64,000 nt of DNA from Beverwykella pulmonaria (lineage: Eukaryota > Ascomycota > Dothideomycetes > Pleosporales > Melanommataceae), in assembly GCA_001599595.1 (NCBI GenBank), contig BCHH01000006.1, positions 2,278,319-2,342,318 on the forward strand. The letters run 5' to 3'. The translations under genes were made by a program, and so were the position numbers. Below the pieces are notes generated by a model. It saw nothing but the letters and a program-made list of their open reading frames with translations. It was not told the DNA's origin and searched no databases. How positions within the stretch are numbered: the stretch's first letter is position 1; each line of letters starts with the position of its first letter. Below are positions 34,586-46,320 of the stretch, piece by piece.

Positions 34586-35367
34586 TTGTGGGTAATGTGG
34601 GGACTAGACTTTACTGCTCAATGCTAGGATGTATACGATAGGCACGGTGTGAATTGGTCATGCACAGTGGGTACTTTACCTGAGACTCAATAAGAGAGTA
34701 CCTTGCTCAGACGCCCAATCATTGTAGTGAGTGGGAAACGGGATCTAATTAGCACAACAAAGTAGAACTGCATCTATCCGCCTAGTGCCACCTGAGCGTC
34801 CTACCAAAGATGGTTAGAATATTCTTGATGAAAATATAGTGACAATTAGTAGCGCAGTCAGTGGAAAGCCATTGAAGAATCAGCATGCAAAGCACCCAGT
34901 TTACATCCAGGCTGGGTTTCTACACTAATTATTCTAGGAGAGGAGTGCTTCGTCATTTATAGTCTGATTGCACAGGGACACAGCGATTGAACACTGACAC
35001 GACCCTTTTCGCAGTTGTTAACGCCGTTCGTAGCCAAAGACAATTTTAGAACGCATGTTCATCCAGTTCTTGCAAAGCGCAAGCATAGTTTAAGAATAGA
35101 CCCTAAAAGTTGAACACAACGTTTTTAAATACATGTGTAAGGAAGGTGTAGGTTGAGGATGAAGATGACGAAGATTGTATGTAGTGTTTTGTATAATGTA
35201 TGTAATATACAAGTGTATAGTGCAGCAGACAGACTGGTCAGTGGCATATGTACGTGACTAGTGGCGGTGTCCTAGACCTTTAATATGGGTTTTATGGCCT
35301 GCATAAACGAAATTCAGTGAGTGTTTCTCTAAACATCTGGAGGTTGCCATTGAATTAATTTACGTTT
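34586..35367. other. AT-rich intergenic region
   Basis: No gene. AT-rich with one copy of a dispersed repeat (35169-35280, listed separately) near its right side. Confidence 0.5.
35169..35280 (+). repeat. Dispersed ~100-bp repeat, diverged copy A
   Basis: GTGGCATATGTACGTGACTA and GGTGTCCTAGAC align with 52024-52058 and 59868-59899 (GTGGCATATCCACGTGACAG, GGTGTCCTGGGC). Upstream GTATGTA words and AGACTGG.CAGT also correspond. This is the most diverged of three copies. Confidence 0.5.
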
Positions 35368-38300
35368 CTACCTACTCGTCGACCCGCTTACTGCTCCACG
35401 GCGTACTGGCTCGACGATGCCCCTCAGCACATCACCACGATTTTCGATGAAAATCAACTCAAGAAGCAACTGCGTATGACCATGCCTTGGGTGCGTCATA
35501 ACCATTTTCACGCTTCGGGGGTCCACTTCTTCGTCATCCACACATCGTATGTCCTTTCCCTCGATAATTTGCTTGAGCCGCCCACTTTGCACTTCCCGTA
35601 TCTCCACAAAGTCCTCATGAAATAAAATTAGATATTCACCATACAAAGTAGCGCTGCGTGCCATTCCAGCGTGTTCTATGATAACCGAGCGGCTGACATC
35701 TCCGTGTTTATTGATATAGACGGTGCTCTCGTCATAGCAGCACAAGAACTCTTTGGTGCCAAGATGGAACATGCCTAACGGGGTCTGGCCGTGCAATCTA
35801 GAGGCTATTTTGGCGACATGTGCTTGACTGAGGTCGGGGACGGACCATGGTTGCTTCTTGTTGAGGGTTAGAACCTCGAAGCCTTTCTGTGTTTGAACAG
35901 CAATCGATGTTGTGAAGACATTGATCCCAAAACATTTAGTTGGGATATAGAACTCATCGTAGTCGTTGAATATCGCTCGGTTGCTTCGTACGAGGAATTT
36001 AGACAGCGACCTCTTTTGCGGTTTCTAGATCATGCGTCAGATATTGAACAAATGAGAGACGATTCAAGCGAAAGGGAAATTACGTGAACGAGTGGTTCCA
36101 AGACCTTGAAAGCAGTGCTTATACCTTCCTGATAGCTGTAAATGACTAGGTCACGTTCGTGAAGCTTGCAGGAATTGAAGAATTGGACATGACGACGTCC
36201 ACTGAGTTTTTGAGGTGCGGCGCCGGTCGCATCGGCTTTAGCCTCGGGACTTAGCTGGTCAAGCGGATATGCTAAAAGCGAGTTGTTTGAAAGAAACAAG
36301 ATGAGATTGTAGGAGGTGAGCACGGCAATCTGTGTGACGTTTGGAAATGCTATGAGCTATGTAATATTAGTCGCTAGTAGCTCATTGGGACTCTGAAAGG
36401 GTACTCATACCATTTCCCACTCCCATTTTGCCTTCAGTGATCTGATCGTTGGAGGCGTTTCATGCTCTACCACCCTCGTGCCAAAGATTCCAATGTCAGT
36501 GCCAACTATCGTCGTGTAGCCTCCGTAATTCATGAATGAAGTTGCGCAGTTAAGCTTCGCAATTAAGGGTGGTAAGGGCTCAGAACTTTCCAAGGCGCGA
36601 GCTAGCATGGTCCCTTTGATTATTGGAGCTTGCTTCTGCGGATTCTGGTCAACTTTTTTCAAGTCGTCGTACGCAAATCCCGAGCTAGCAAAAACGCTCA
36701 AAGTAAAAGGCTCCGCACTCTGGGCATATAGAGAAGCAGCGTGTGCCGTCTTAGCTTCTAAAATCTTGTCGCCCCAGAAGTTCAAGGTTTCCAACGACTT
36801 AGCAATGAGCTTGTAGGTGTTCTTGCCGAGGTGCTTGATGGTGAACGGAAGCAGTATTGTCGTGCCTTCCTGGCCAGGGACATCGAACGGTGAAGGTGCG
36901 CCAAAGCCCTCAAAAGACAATAGATCCATCGGAATGGGCTATTACAAGTAAGCAATATGTGGATACGACCTGGATACGACCTACTGGATGCAAAACTTCC
37001 CACAGTGATGTGCTGGGCCGGAACGAAACTACGTCACTTTCATCTTCCCTTTGGTTGGTAATGATCAGGAAATTGTCTAACAAGATGACTTGTACGCTCC
37101 GTAGGACCGAACCTTCGGGTTCAAGCAACCACAGAGGGCTGAAGCAGAATAATTTGCGTTCGCGGTGGTGAAGATTGAGCTCAACATGCTTGCCGCTGCG
37201 AGAGAAGGAAAGTTTTTCGCCCAACCATGAAAGTCCGTTCGTCTGGTCAAGTGCTTGATCCTCAGCTGCAAAGAAATCAGGATCTGTTTCGTGAACCGGC
37301 TCAGGATCTATTTCGTAATCTCCTTCCCTTGGAGCAAAAAAGGACTTAATAAGAGGCCCTTCCGTAATGTGAGGTCCAAGTTTAAGGAGATCCTTAATAT
37401 AGTTGTCGAGATTAGCGCGGCGTCCGTAAGATATATTGTCGGTAACATAGGTGACCGGGCCCGGCATGAAGGGTATGACTCTTTCACTCGATCCGCTTTG
37501 GCCCGCCTCGACAGGATAGGCCGCAAGAAGTTGAATCTGCAAGTCGTAGAAATCTTGATACAAGCGCTGCAGTTCCCAGGAGCGGCCATCCTCCATCTCG
37601 CACTCGATAACAAACCAGTAGATGTCATCTGCAAAACAGTATCGAGGGACGCATGCTTTGACGGGCGTGAGGAGACCAGCGGTGGTGAGAGATGCTCGCT
37701 TGGAACTCAACAACTTGGGAGAAGTCAAACTCGTGATAGAACTAGTGCTCGAAATCGGGGTCCGCGTTTCCATGGGGGATATCTGTGGAATTGGTACATT
37801 GCCACCCGTGGGCTGTACTTCTGTCTCTGCTCCTATGCCATCCAATCTGGCTGGTTCAAACAATTTATTCCCTGATGGATTTCCTGTCTCCTGTTCCTCT
37901 TTCTCCATTGCTAACCTCTCCACCTCCACGAAATCAGCGATGGCCCCACTTTCCGCCTCTTCACTTGCTCCCATTTTGCCTGCACTATCCATAATTGCTT
38001 CTTTGTTATTCTCACTTTCGGTCAAACGCTCAGTAGAATCACCCAGTCTTGGCTCTGTAGACAAGGTTGGGTCTTCTTGTTCATATTCCTCGTGATTGTT
38101 GAGAAAGTGTTCCATCATATCTCCATCTCTAACTGAGCCAGCACTTCGCGAATCAATGCTCCCATCTTCCGATTCTCTATCCGACTGGTGTTGTGGGCCT
38201 AGAGAGAAGATCGCCAATTGCTCTAGATGCGCAGCAACATGTCTGCGGAAGATGATTGCAGGGACGACAATAACTTCCATTCCCACTGTGTCTCCGCCTC

Positions 38301-39903
38301 TGGCCCTCAACTTGACTTCAAAATCGTCACAAAAGGGGCAATCATTGGCAGCGATGAACTGCAGAGATTTCTTGCAAAGCCGAGCAACTTCTGGTATTTG
38401 ATTAACAGGAATCTCGGCATGCTTGCTCTTCACATGCGATTGGAAGCTAGCGAGTGAGCTGATTGGCTCTCTTTGGCAGAGAAAGCATATCCATTGATGT
38501 CTGTGGCTTTCAAGTTCATGCGTGAACCACGTGTTACGACTGGAAAATAGTTCAAGATCGCATTCACCCTTGCCACCGCAGCAGACGTACGGTTTCAGAT
38601 CGGCATATGCATGCTTCCTGTCTCAAACTGTTAGCAAAAATCGTGCTTTGTAGAGACAGTAGGATTTAGCTCAGCGGGGAAGAATAAGCCTCTTGCCCCC
38701 CTCCCAGACTTCCATGAGTCTCGTAGCTATTGCTAGCAATTCTCAGAGCGGGTAAAATTATAAATTCATTAATAAGATTGTTACTTACTTCCACTTTCGA
38801 TGCTGTCGAAAACTTTGTATCGTAAAACACAGCGGGCATTCAAACTCGTCGCGTCCTTGACTGGCGGCTTGGAGACTAGGCAGTCGAAGCATTTCTTCGT
38901 CCTCGTCCTCAGGATCAAGAGACGATACTATTGACGTTGCCACAGAGGCAGTGTCTTCGTCGTCATTACCACGAATGGCTTCCAGAGTTGTGATTTGCAG
39001 AGTCGAGGCCCTTGTCGAACCTTCCGTTACTGGGGGGTTGAGTGTTAACGCTGCAGTCATTGGAACGTAGTCTGGCACACAGTTTGGGGCTATGAATCCG
39101 GACTGTTCTGCGCCAGAAGACGTGGGTATACGGTCATCCATCTCTTGCATCTGGTTCTTGTGATCGCGGCAATACCGGATGAACTGTCGACGTTGCGTAA
39201 TAGCCCTTCCAAGTCGATGTCGAAGCCAGTCATGCTCTGGCCGACATAATTTTGGAAACTTCTCGCCTACATGTCGGATGTCAAATTGATCGTCAAGGCG
39301 CTCATCCTTGGGCTTTTGCAAAGCCTTATTCCAACGGTCTCTTGGGGTGGCTTTCCGAATGAGGATTGATAGTCTGAGGAGATCTTTTACGCAGTCCATT
39401 ACCACTTCAAGGATACTATTTGCTTCATTCACGGCAGAAACTTCGAAACGTAATTGAACAGAATCCACATCAGAGTCCGAACCAGGATCCAAGTCAATGG
39501 TGTCAGCAGCTCTTGTCCGGTTGTCTCGCTGACCAGTGGCAATTTCGTATACTGCGTTCACGAGTCAGACCAACTGTCGTCTCATCGCTTGAACGCACTT
39601 ACAGTCATCTAGTGCCTCTTGAAGGTCACTTTGTAGCTCAACTATTCTCTCCTTAATCTCGGGTGCGTCTCTCAGCCTCCATTCGAGCGAAATTTTCCTT
39701 TGAGCATTAATAGTTGCACCGACACTACCAACCCACAGTTGAAATCTTTCAAGTGCATCTTCCAGAGCTTCTTTAGCGCCATGGGCAGATGTATTAGAAT
39801 CTGATGTAGCCAATGCCTGGGTCACAAGTGCGAACTTCTCGCGGGTCCGCCTTGTCGTTTGCGCTAACGTATGACGAACTTCCCCGTCACTGTCGCTGTC
39901 CAT
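35368..39903 (-). CDS. C2H2-type module fused to PX, PH and CNH modules
   Basis: Six exons on the minus strand: 39903-39603, 39551-38789, 38617-36985, 36938-36411, 36356-36084 and 36024-35368 (1384 aa). Introns have GTAAGT/GTAGGT/GTATGA/GTAATT donors and phases that fit. Residues 1-355 resemble the N-terminal half of fungal C2H2 proteins often labelled acuF-like, ending FECPLCFTIQSFRQHRKWK. Residues 356-500 carry the Cys/His blocks (YVCCGGKGECDLELF, WICFLCQREP, CPFCDDFEVK, RRHVAAHLEQLAIFSLG). An acidic Ser-rich linker follows. PX is at about 676-785 (IPFMPGPVTYVTDNISYGRR, close to Bem1 PX). A PH-like part (VQVILLDNFLIIT) and CNH at about 905-1384 resemble the C-terminus of Rho1 GEFs of the Rom2 type. 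No DH domain is visible. Exon 3 alone contains both C2H2 and PX parts, so the fusion does not depend on splicing. Confidence 0.8.
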
Positions 39904-40393
39904 GGTGCTATATAAGTCACCTTGTAGGATGATATAACTAGTGCGTGAATCTCGGACGGCGAGCCGACTACTGCCGACCGGATTGTCCGTCGAACAATAT
40001 CGGTTCGGGTATAGAAAGCTAAAGCGCTCTCGTATCACAGAGCAGGGTCCAACAGGGAAAGATTGATCCTCCTGGACGTGGATATCGGCTGCATCAAGGA
40101 AGACTGCATAGGTAATCGTGGCGCGTAGGCATTAGAATAAGAACCGCCGAACTTATCGTGTGATTAGCCTGGGTTTGCAGAAGCTGGTCGAGTCTTTTCT
40201 GTTCATTCGTGAGAGAAGGCAACACTCCACCATCAGCTCCAGCCTCGTGAGGTGTTTGAGATGATCTGCGGCTGAAATCTCGAGCCCCTCCTTTTAGCCC
40301 CCACACTACGGTACCTGCTTGCAATCCAGCCTCACATCACATCACCGAGTTTCGTACTGTCGCTGCCAATCGATCCACACAATCTCCAGCAGC
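39904..40393. promoter_or_regulatory. Shared divergent promoter region
   Basis: 490 bp between the start codons of the C2H2-PX-CNH gene (minus) and the DUF7580-type gene (plus). No gene inside. The final 80 bases before 40394 are CA/TC-rich. Head-to-head spacing allows shared regulation (inference). Confidence 0.4.
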
Positions 40394-42335
40394 ATGTCCG
40401 GCTTCGAAATCGCCGGAGCCGTCCTCGGGGCATTCCCTATAGTCATTACCGCCTTGGAAAAGTACCGTGAAGTGGCCAAGTTATGGGGTTTCTGGTGGGA
40501 GATCCGTTCCGAATACCAGAAATGCAGTAGTGAGGTCAAGTTTCATCGGCTAGGCTTCACTCGCAATTTGAAGCAGCTTCTCCTTCCTATGGTCGCCGAT
40601 AAGGCGCAAATATTGCTACTGCTTGCTGATCCTGGAGGCGTTGAGTGGAAAGAGCAGGGCGTAGCGCAGCAGTTAGCGGACAGGTTGCAGGACTCGTATG
40701 AACTGTACTTTGAGATCATGCAGCAGCTACAGAGAGCTATGGAAGAGTTGCAAGAAGTGTTGGCCGTAGACAAGGCCAATGTGCAAGAACAGTTGAAGGC
40801 GAAGGTAAGTGATATAGCGCAGCCGCTCAAGTATCTTGCATGTTGACATTAGACACAGGAGAAGGTTGCGAAACCTCGGACAGGATTATCTGCAGCTACA
40901 TCCCAATCACGCTCTGGAAGGCCTCGCCGAGAATATGAGTTATACCGACTCAGGTTCAGCATTGGCGAAGAAAAGCGAAAGAAGCTGTTCGAGGAGCTCA
41001 AAGAGTACAATGAACGACTCGAAAAGCTCCTCACAACAAGCGATGTGCTGGCCCAACTTGAGTCAAAACATGGAGTTCTTCCAAGTACCGCAAAGGCTGC
41101 TATAGATTCCGCCGTCGCACACTTCTGGCGGCATACAGATCGACTGTACAAAATCCTCTGCCGAGCATGGACTTGCAGTTGTGCCAAAGACCATCGAGCC
41201 AAAATAATGCTTCAGCACAGATCATTTTCGAATCTGGAGTTTGTGCTCTTATTTCTGGGACCAGTACCTGCCTGTGGTACAGAAAAAACCCCGTGGAATA
41301 TGAGAGAGACGAAGGTTAAAATGATGGATCCACCTCCTAGCGAAAGGTTGTACACTGAAATCACCATAGCGTCTGTGGACCAAGAAAACGCTGTGTCCAA
41401 CGACAATACTGCTCGATCTAAGCTATCAATACTGCGCGGCTACAAGAGTAGCAGGAGCAGGTAAGTCTTTAACATTCCGCTGATCTTCCAGATCTGATGT
41501 GTAAATCAGCCTCGGGTCGATCAAACAGCTACCTACATCAATCCCTTGTGCTCTCTTAGACAGTTCCAAACCAACGCCGCCTCCACAAAAACTTAGCGAT
41601 TGCGAGATCCATGATCTATGCTCAACATTGTGTACAAAGTCTCCCACAAAAGACTTGTATGGTTTCCTGGAGGACGACCACAAACGCTATTACATATACC
41701 CTTCATCTACTACAAGCCCTGTACAGCTTACCGACTCAGTAACTCTTAATGACCTTCTGAAGGGTAAACACATACCACCCTTAAGCCGTCGTCAACGTTA
41801 CGCACTAGCTCTCACCCTCTCCTCTTGTTTCTTGCAACTCCGCGACTCGGCCTGGCTCACTACCGCTTCGTGGACTAAAAGCGACATTTCATTCCTCCGC
41901 GATGCCGACAACTTTAATATCCTTCTCCTTGACCGCCCGTACATTACTCGCCAATTGACAGAAAACAACACAAATTCTAGCTCTATAGACGCAATTTCCA
42001 GTATTCCATTACTTGGTATTCTTCTCCTTGAGCTATGCTTCGGATATCTCATCGCTGCACACCCAAGCCGGCAACGTTGTCCTGCGGGTGACGAGAAGCT
42101 AGCTCCATTCTACGATATGATGGCGGCGATGGAGTGGCTAAGAGAAGTTGGTGATGAAGCCGGGCCAGATTATGCTGAAGCAGTGGAGTGGTGTCTGATG
42201 GGAAGTAGGACTCTAGCAACCAAAGAAAAGTGGCGTGGGGTCTTCTACGACCACGTCCTCAGGCCTCTGGAGAAGTGTAACGAGTATCTGAATCCGGGAG
42301 GCGGAACTGATGGAGGGAGAGCGAGTATTGACTAG
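40394..42335 (+). CDS. DUF7580/HeLo-like fungal protein
   Basis: Three exons 40394-40804, 40859-41460 and 41510-42335 (introns of 54 and 49 nt, GTAAGT donors) encode 612 aa. The N-terminus MSGFEIAGAVLGAFPIVITALEKYREV is the hydrophobic opening helix shared by fungal DUF7580 and HeLo/HeLo-like proteins, which occur in NLR-associated and prion-signalling contexts. A helical, charged region follows (40650-41080). The C-terminal half has the pseudokinase-like DUF7580 pattern: YGFLEDDHKRYYIYP, VTLNDLLKG, LSRRQRYALALTLSSCFLQL, ILLLELCFG, YAEAVEWCLMG, VFYDHVLRPLEKC. The acceptor at 41509 was preferred over 41491 because the latter gives an immediate stop. Function unproven; a role in self/non-self or stress signalling is inference from the family. 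Confidence 0.85.
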
Positions 42336-43388
42336 TCCGCAATTCAACGCGTCTGGGTTGTTCAAGACCTTCCTCCTAGCAGTTGAGTGATTCCACATGA
42401 GTAACATAGATCATCCATGTTGTGGATCTATAGTGTCGACATTTTTTTTTTTTTGCATTTCCAGATTCTAGACTGTATCGCCGACCTCGATCCTACACTA
42501 GTACGCAACCAGTTCCAGGCACATCGCAGTAGAACTGTACCCCGCTAAAACACCTGATTCCAATATAAGTCATCATGACCAAGTAGAATACGTGAGCGTT
42601 ATTCCTACCGAGCACTAGGTCAAATTCCAGTACCACAAGGTTGTTACTGAACACTCTTGAGCTGAACACGGATGCAAGGAACAAGGGCTCAGCCGGAACA
42701 GGGATTTCCTTTATCGCCTCGCCGGGATGAAGATCGGCCTGTATTGGGAAAGGTCAGTGTTGCTCAAGCGCGCCACGTGGGAGACATAAAGAATCCAGAA
42801 CCGAGGATATTGGAAAGTTGAGAAGTTAGAGTCCCATGGCATACTTTTGTGTTCCTGAGTCCCTAACCAAGGGAGAGAAATCTTGGATTTTCTACAGAAT
42901 ACACCAAATCTCAAATGTGGTAGTGGCGTTGATGCTTCGAGACACTGCAGCCACCAAGACGGCGAGGCCTTATATACGAAAGTTCTAGTGCGCCAAATTT
43001 AATATATAATGAGATCTTGTAGCCTCACTCAACAGTCAGACGCGAAGTTGAAAGTCTCGATGCTTCTAACCCGCTCTTTATTCCTCGCTACGCATCCTGC
43101 ACTCTTATTTCAACCTACTTCAGGCTATTCTCCCACAACTCAATTAGTAGCTAAGAACAAGAGTTACAAGGCTCGAACAGATATTCCAGTTGTCCTCTTG
43201 CCTCATTCCGCCATTCCAGCTCCTCGTTTAAGACAACAGCCATATGACCAGGTATTGCCCGACTCCTTCCAAAGCAACCTTCAGACCGCTACACAACGCT
43301 ATATATTCTCCAACCATAATTCCCCATGAGAATATCTGTTCTTATTCTCACCAGCCTCAGAAAAAGAATAACGACTTTTATCGCCAAA
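42336..43388. other. Intergenic region
   Basis: No gene supported. There is a T-run at about 42440-42454. CTATATATTC near 43299-43308 is a TATA-like element about 85 bp before the small secreted protein gene. Confidence 0.45.
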
Positions 43389-43718
43389 ATGAAGTCCGCC
43401 ATCTTCACCAGCTTCCTCTCCAGCGCCCTTCTGGTCCTCGCTGCCAAAGACACCACCAAATCGAGGGTTCAAGCTCCAACGCCCACTTCAACTGCCACTC
43501 CGATCCCTGTCATCTTCACGATCTCTCAATGTTCCGTCACGAATGCTATCACTACCCAGGTCCCCAGCGTGTGGTACAACCAAACGATTATTATCAACTC
43601 GTACACTACGACCGTCGACAGTGTGAACCTTGAATACAGATGCATGCACGACTTAAGTGGCTACTACGTACTATACTTCGGTGGATTGAAGAAATGTTCG
43701 AGAGCGCGATGGGTGTAG
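43389..43718 (+). CDS. Small secreted protein, 109 aa
   Basis: ATG 43389 in good context (CCAAAATGAAG) opens a clear signal peptide, MKSAIFTSFLSSALLVLAA, cleaved after about residue 19. The mature part begins KDTTKSRVQAPTPTSTATP, a Thr/Pro-rich stretch likely to be O-glycosylated, then a beta-rich segment with three Cys (SQCSV, YRCMH, KKCSR) and an N-glycosylation site (NQTI). Single exon, TATA-like element upstream. No family recognised. Size, secretion and lineage-specific look make it an effector-like candidate, but three Cys and only moderate length are weak evidence. The ORF may continue through an intron near 43680, which I could not settle. Confidence 0.55.
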   Translation: MKSAIFTSFLSSALLVLAAKDTTKSRVQAPTPTSTATPIPVIFTISQCSVTNAITTQVPSVWYNQTIIINSYTTTVDSVNLEYRCMHDLSGYYVLYFGGLKKCSRARWV

Positions 43719-44142
43719 GGAACCCAGTTGGAAGTCCATCGCGTATGTTTGGGTTCTTGCCGTACATAATAATACGTTACGAACGAAAACCTAGGACTGT
43801 TAAAATATTGAACGCTACCATCAATTCAACGATATGGTCATCATCATGAGCTATGCCTTGTGGTACTCCAGAATACATCCGCGATGTCTTACTGATAACG
43901 TAGTAGCGTAGTCTCCACAACTCCTATCATCGACACCCAAAACATAGCTTCAAAGATCTGCAAAGAGAAAATTAAAATGAGTCTCGGCTGTCTAGTTCGC
44001 AGACAGGCAAGAACTTGTAATTTATGTATAGGGCAGCTAAATATGATCCCGGAGCCCGTTGATTACGTTAGAGATTCGAGTCGACCTCCAGCGGGAGGCC
44101 ATGTCCTTCCAGCTTCGACTTATGATTTAGACCATCATAACC

Positions 44143-44430
44143 CTAATACTCGTAATATTGATCAGCAGCTGGTAGCTGCTTAATGCTTGGCTTATCTCCC
44201 TCGGGCATCTGCATGATCTTGACGTATTTGTCCATGTCAATTGTATTCGCTTTTCCAGCTTGGCCACTGTCGTCGGGTCCTTGCCCATCTTGATGAGTTC
44301 ATCACGAGCGACCGGGTAGGCACATGTCAGCGCCCACACATCCCAAATGGCGTCAGCTTGTGGGTCCGGCTGCTGCCGATCACAGGTGACATAGTGACTT
44401 GCATCCGTGGTAGTTTATCAGCCAGGGCAG
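44143..44430 (-). pseudogene. Frameshifted gene fragment
   Basis: On the minus strand, YVTCDRQQPDPQADAIW through PVARDELIKMGKDPTTVAKLEK (about 44406-44245) runs into a second frame reading TIDMDKYVKIMQMPEGDKPS and ends at a TAG at 44143-44145. The switch happens within a few bases near 44240 without splice consensus, so it looks like a frameshift. Upstream of 44430 the frame meets TGA/TAA. Protein not recognised; it is probably the 3' remnant of a degraded gene downstream of the ARF-like gene. Confidence 0.35.
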
Positions 44431-44517
44431 AGCCATCTCAATGTTGCTCTGTACCGTGAGCTTTGCGTGTTTTCGGCGAAGCATCATAGTACATAAGAAA
44501 GAGAAACATGATGGCTG

Positions 44518-45397
44518 CTAGAGCGATAAAGATGACTTGACCTCTTTCTCCGACATTTCCGTAGACCCTTTCCCTTTCAGTTGGTCCGTTAGCCAGGCCA
44601 ATGCTTCAGAAACGCCATTTCCAGACTCGGTTTCTGTTCCGTAGACAGCCTAATTAGTCAATGTTAGCTTCTGACTCACGTGTCTGGTTGGTATGGAACT
44701 ACACTCACCCAAGCGCGATCGCCCATTTTCTCCGTCACCTTCCCGAACTCCTCTCTGATCTTCTCTGTACTCACAGCTCCCTACTCGATGTCAGTTTCAA
44801 TACTCCTCACTTGGTGTTCCTCAACAATAGATATTGTACCTCGCGATCTTGCTTATTAGCTAATATAAGGACCGGACTCGTCTGCACGCTCCCCTCCACC
44901 CCCAGATACTCGACCCAAAACTCCTTATCTCCATTCACACACCTTTTAAACTCTTCTTTTGATTCTATTAAACGGTCCAGATCCGATGCATCCACTATCC
45001 AAATGACTGCATCGCCGTGCTCGCAGATTCCGCGTTCGACTATGCGGTGCGAATTCGGCGAACAACCGCCGATGTCTATGGCATGGAAAGATATGCCAGT
45101 GGGATAAGAAAGACATTCGACATTCAAGCCGATGAAGGGGATACGGGTTTCTATTTCTATGCTAGAATCGAGCCGTAGGTGCTTGTACAACAATGTGGTC
45201 TTGCCCGCGCAATCAAGGCCCACGATCATTACTCTCTTGCCTGATATCCCTTCAGATGCAGATTTCTTGGATAGGCCAAGGGTTTGGCGAATGGAAGAGA
45301 GGAAGGTTTTTGGCGCGGGCTTGGGCGGAGGACCCAGAGCGCTGTGGAGGGCGGATTCGAGCCAGTATGGCCAGTTCTTCGGCTTTGAGGAGCTCAT
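44518..45397 (-). CDS. ARF-like small GTPase with altered switch II
   Basis: Three exons 45397-44840, 44780-44709 and 44649-44518 (both introns 59 nt) give 253 aa. GTPase motifs: P-loop GLDCAGKTT at 60-68, switch I TRIPFIGLNVE (ARF TTIPTIGFNVE), G3 DIGGCS at 108-113, G4 NKQD at 181-184, then the usual ARF continuation EGAVSTEKIREEFGKV and a G5-like region around TETESGNGVSEAL. The G3 Gln that positions the hydrolytic water in ARF (D-x-G-G-Q) is Cys112 here. The N-terminus is about 50 residues longer than ARF and lacks the MG myristoylation start. The start is taken at MSSSKPKN; an in-frame ATG at 45460 is possible. Likely a divergent ARL acting in membrane traffic; hydrolysis may be slow (inference). 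Confidence 0.83.
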
Positions 45398-46320
45398 GAT
45401 GATACAAGAAGGGTACGTTTGGGATGGTGGATATGCAGAGGATGCCGTGTTGAAGTACATGGCTAGTTCTTAGGCAACAGGATAGGTGCTAGTGGGAGGC
45501 CTAACTGAGTTAGAAGTCCGAAGCGAGATATGTTTCCATATCAGATTCAGATTTCTGAATTCATTGAGTGATACCGATTTTTCCCTTCATGCTGCTCAAG
45601 GTTACGAAAGGACAGCACAAGAGAAATTATTTCCATCACGTGATCAGTGATGTTTCTGGATTCGAAAAGCGGATAAGCAGGCTTTAATAGAGCGAGGGTG
45701 TTTGGTGAATAACCTACATGCAAAAACGGACATACAATTGTAGTGCAAATCGGTACTTCGAATCTTGACTCCTATTCACGGCACAGTCAATCGTGCGTTC
45801 TTTGTATGGCATGAATTCGATTCAGTTTCCAACAAAGTATTAATCAGAGCATATCTGGTAGTTAAGAGTCCATAGTAAATTGTATGGGGGTGGAAGAAAA
45901 CACACTATTTTGGTTGGGGCGCGTTTTGACTTGGGTGGGCAGCTTTTCCGTAGCCGAGCTTGATTCACTCCCCAATCTTAATAGCCTACCAACTACCATT
46001 CATTTTGAATAAATCCTCAACCCTTTGAGGAATGCTATTAACTCGAGTATTTATAAATTTCTGAGAGACTTTATCCTATCCTTTAAATGCTAATTCTTGT
46101 GTGTCCCCTTCTCAAATGTTTTTGCGGTGCGGGGTTTGTTGTCATGGTACTTTTATGAGCGCTCTTACGGGCTATCAAAACGCCAATGTCCGATCTCGGA
46201 ATAGTTGCGGGCTAACCTAGATAGGAAGGTCGGGAGATTCTGGCGGAGAACCCTTGCCTCGGAGTTCACACTGCCAAAAGCTTTCTTACTCACCTTTCTC
46301 GAGCACATTGCAAAAATCCC
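45398..46320. other. Intergenic region
   Basis: No gene or repeat recognised. The palindrome-like ATCACGTGAT occurs near 45636, similar to the CACGTG words in the LTR but isolated. Confidence 0.45.
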
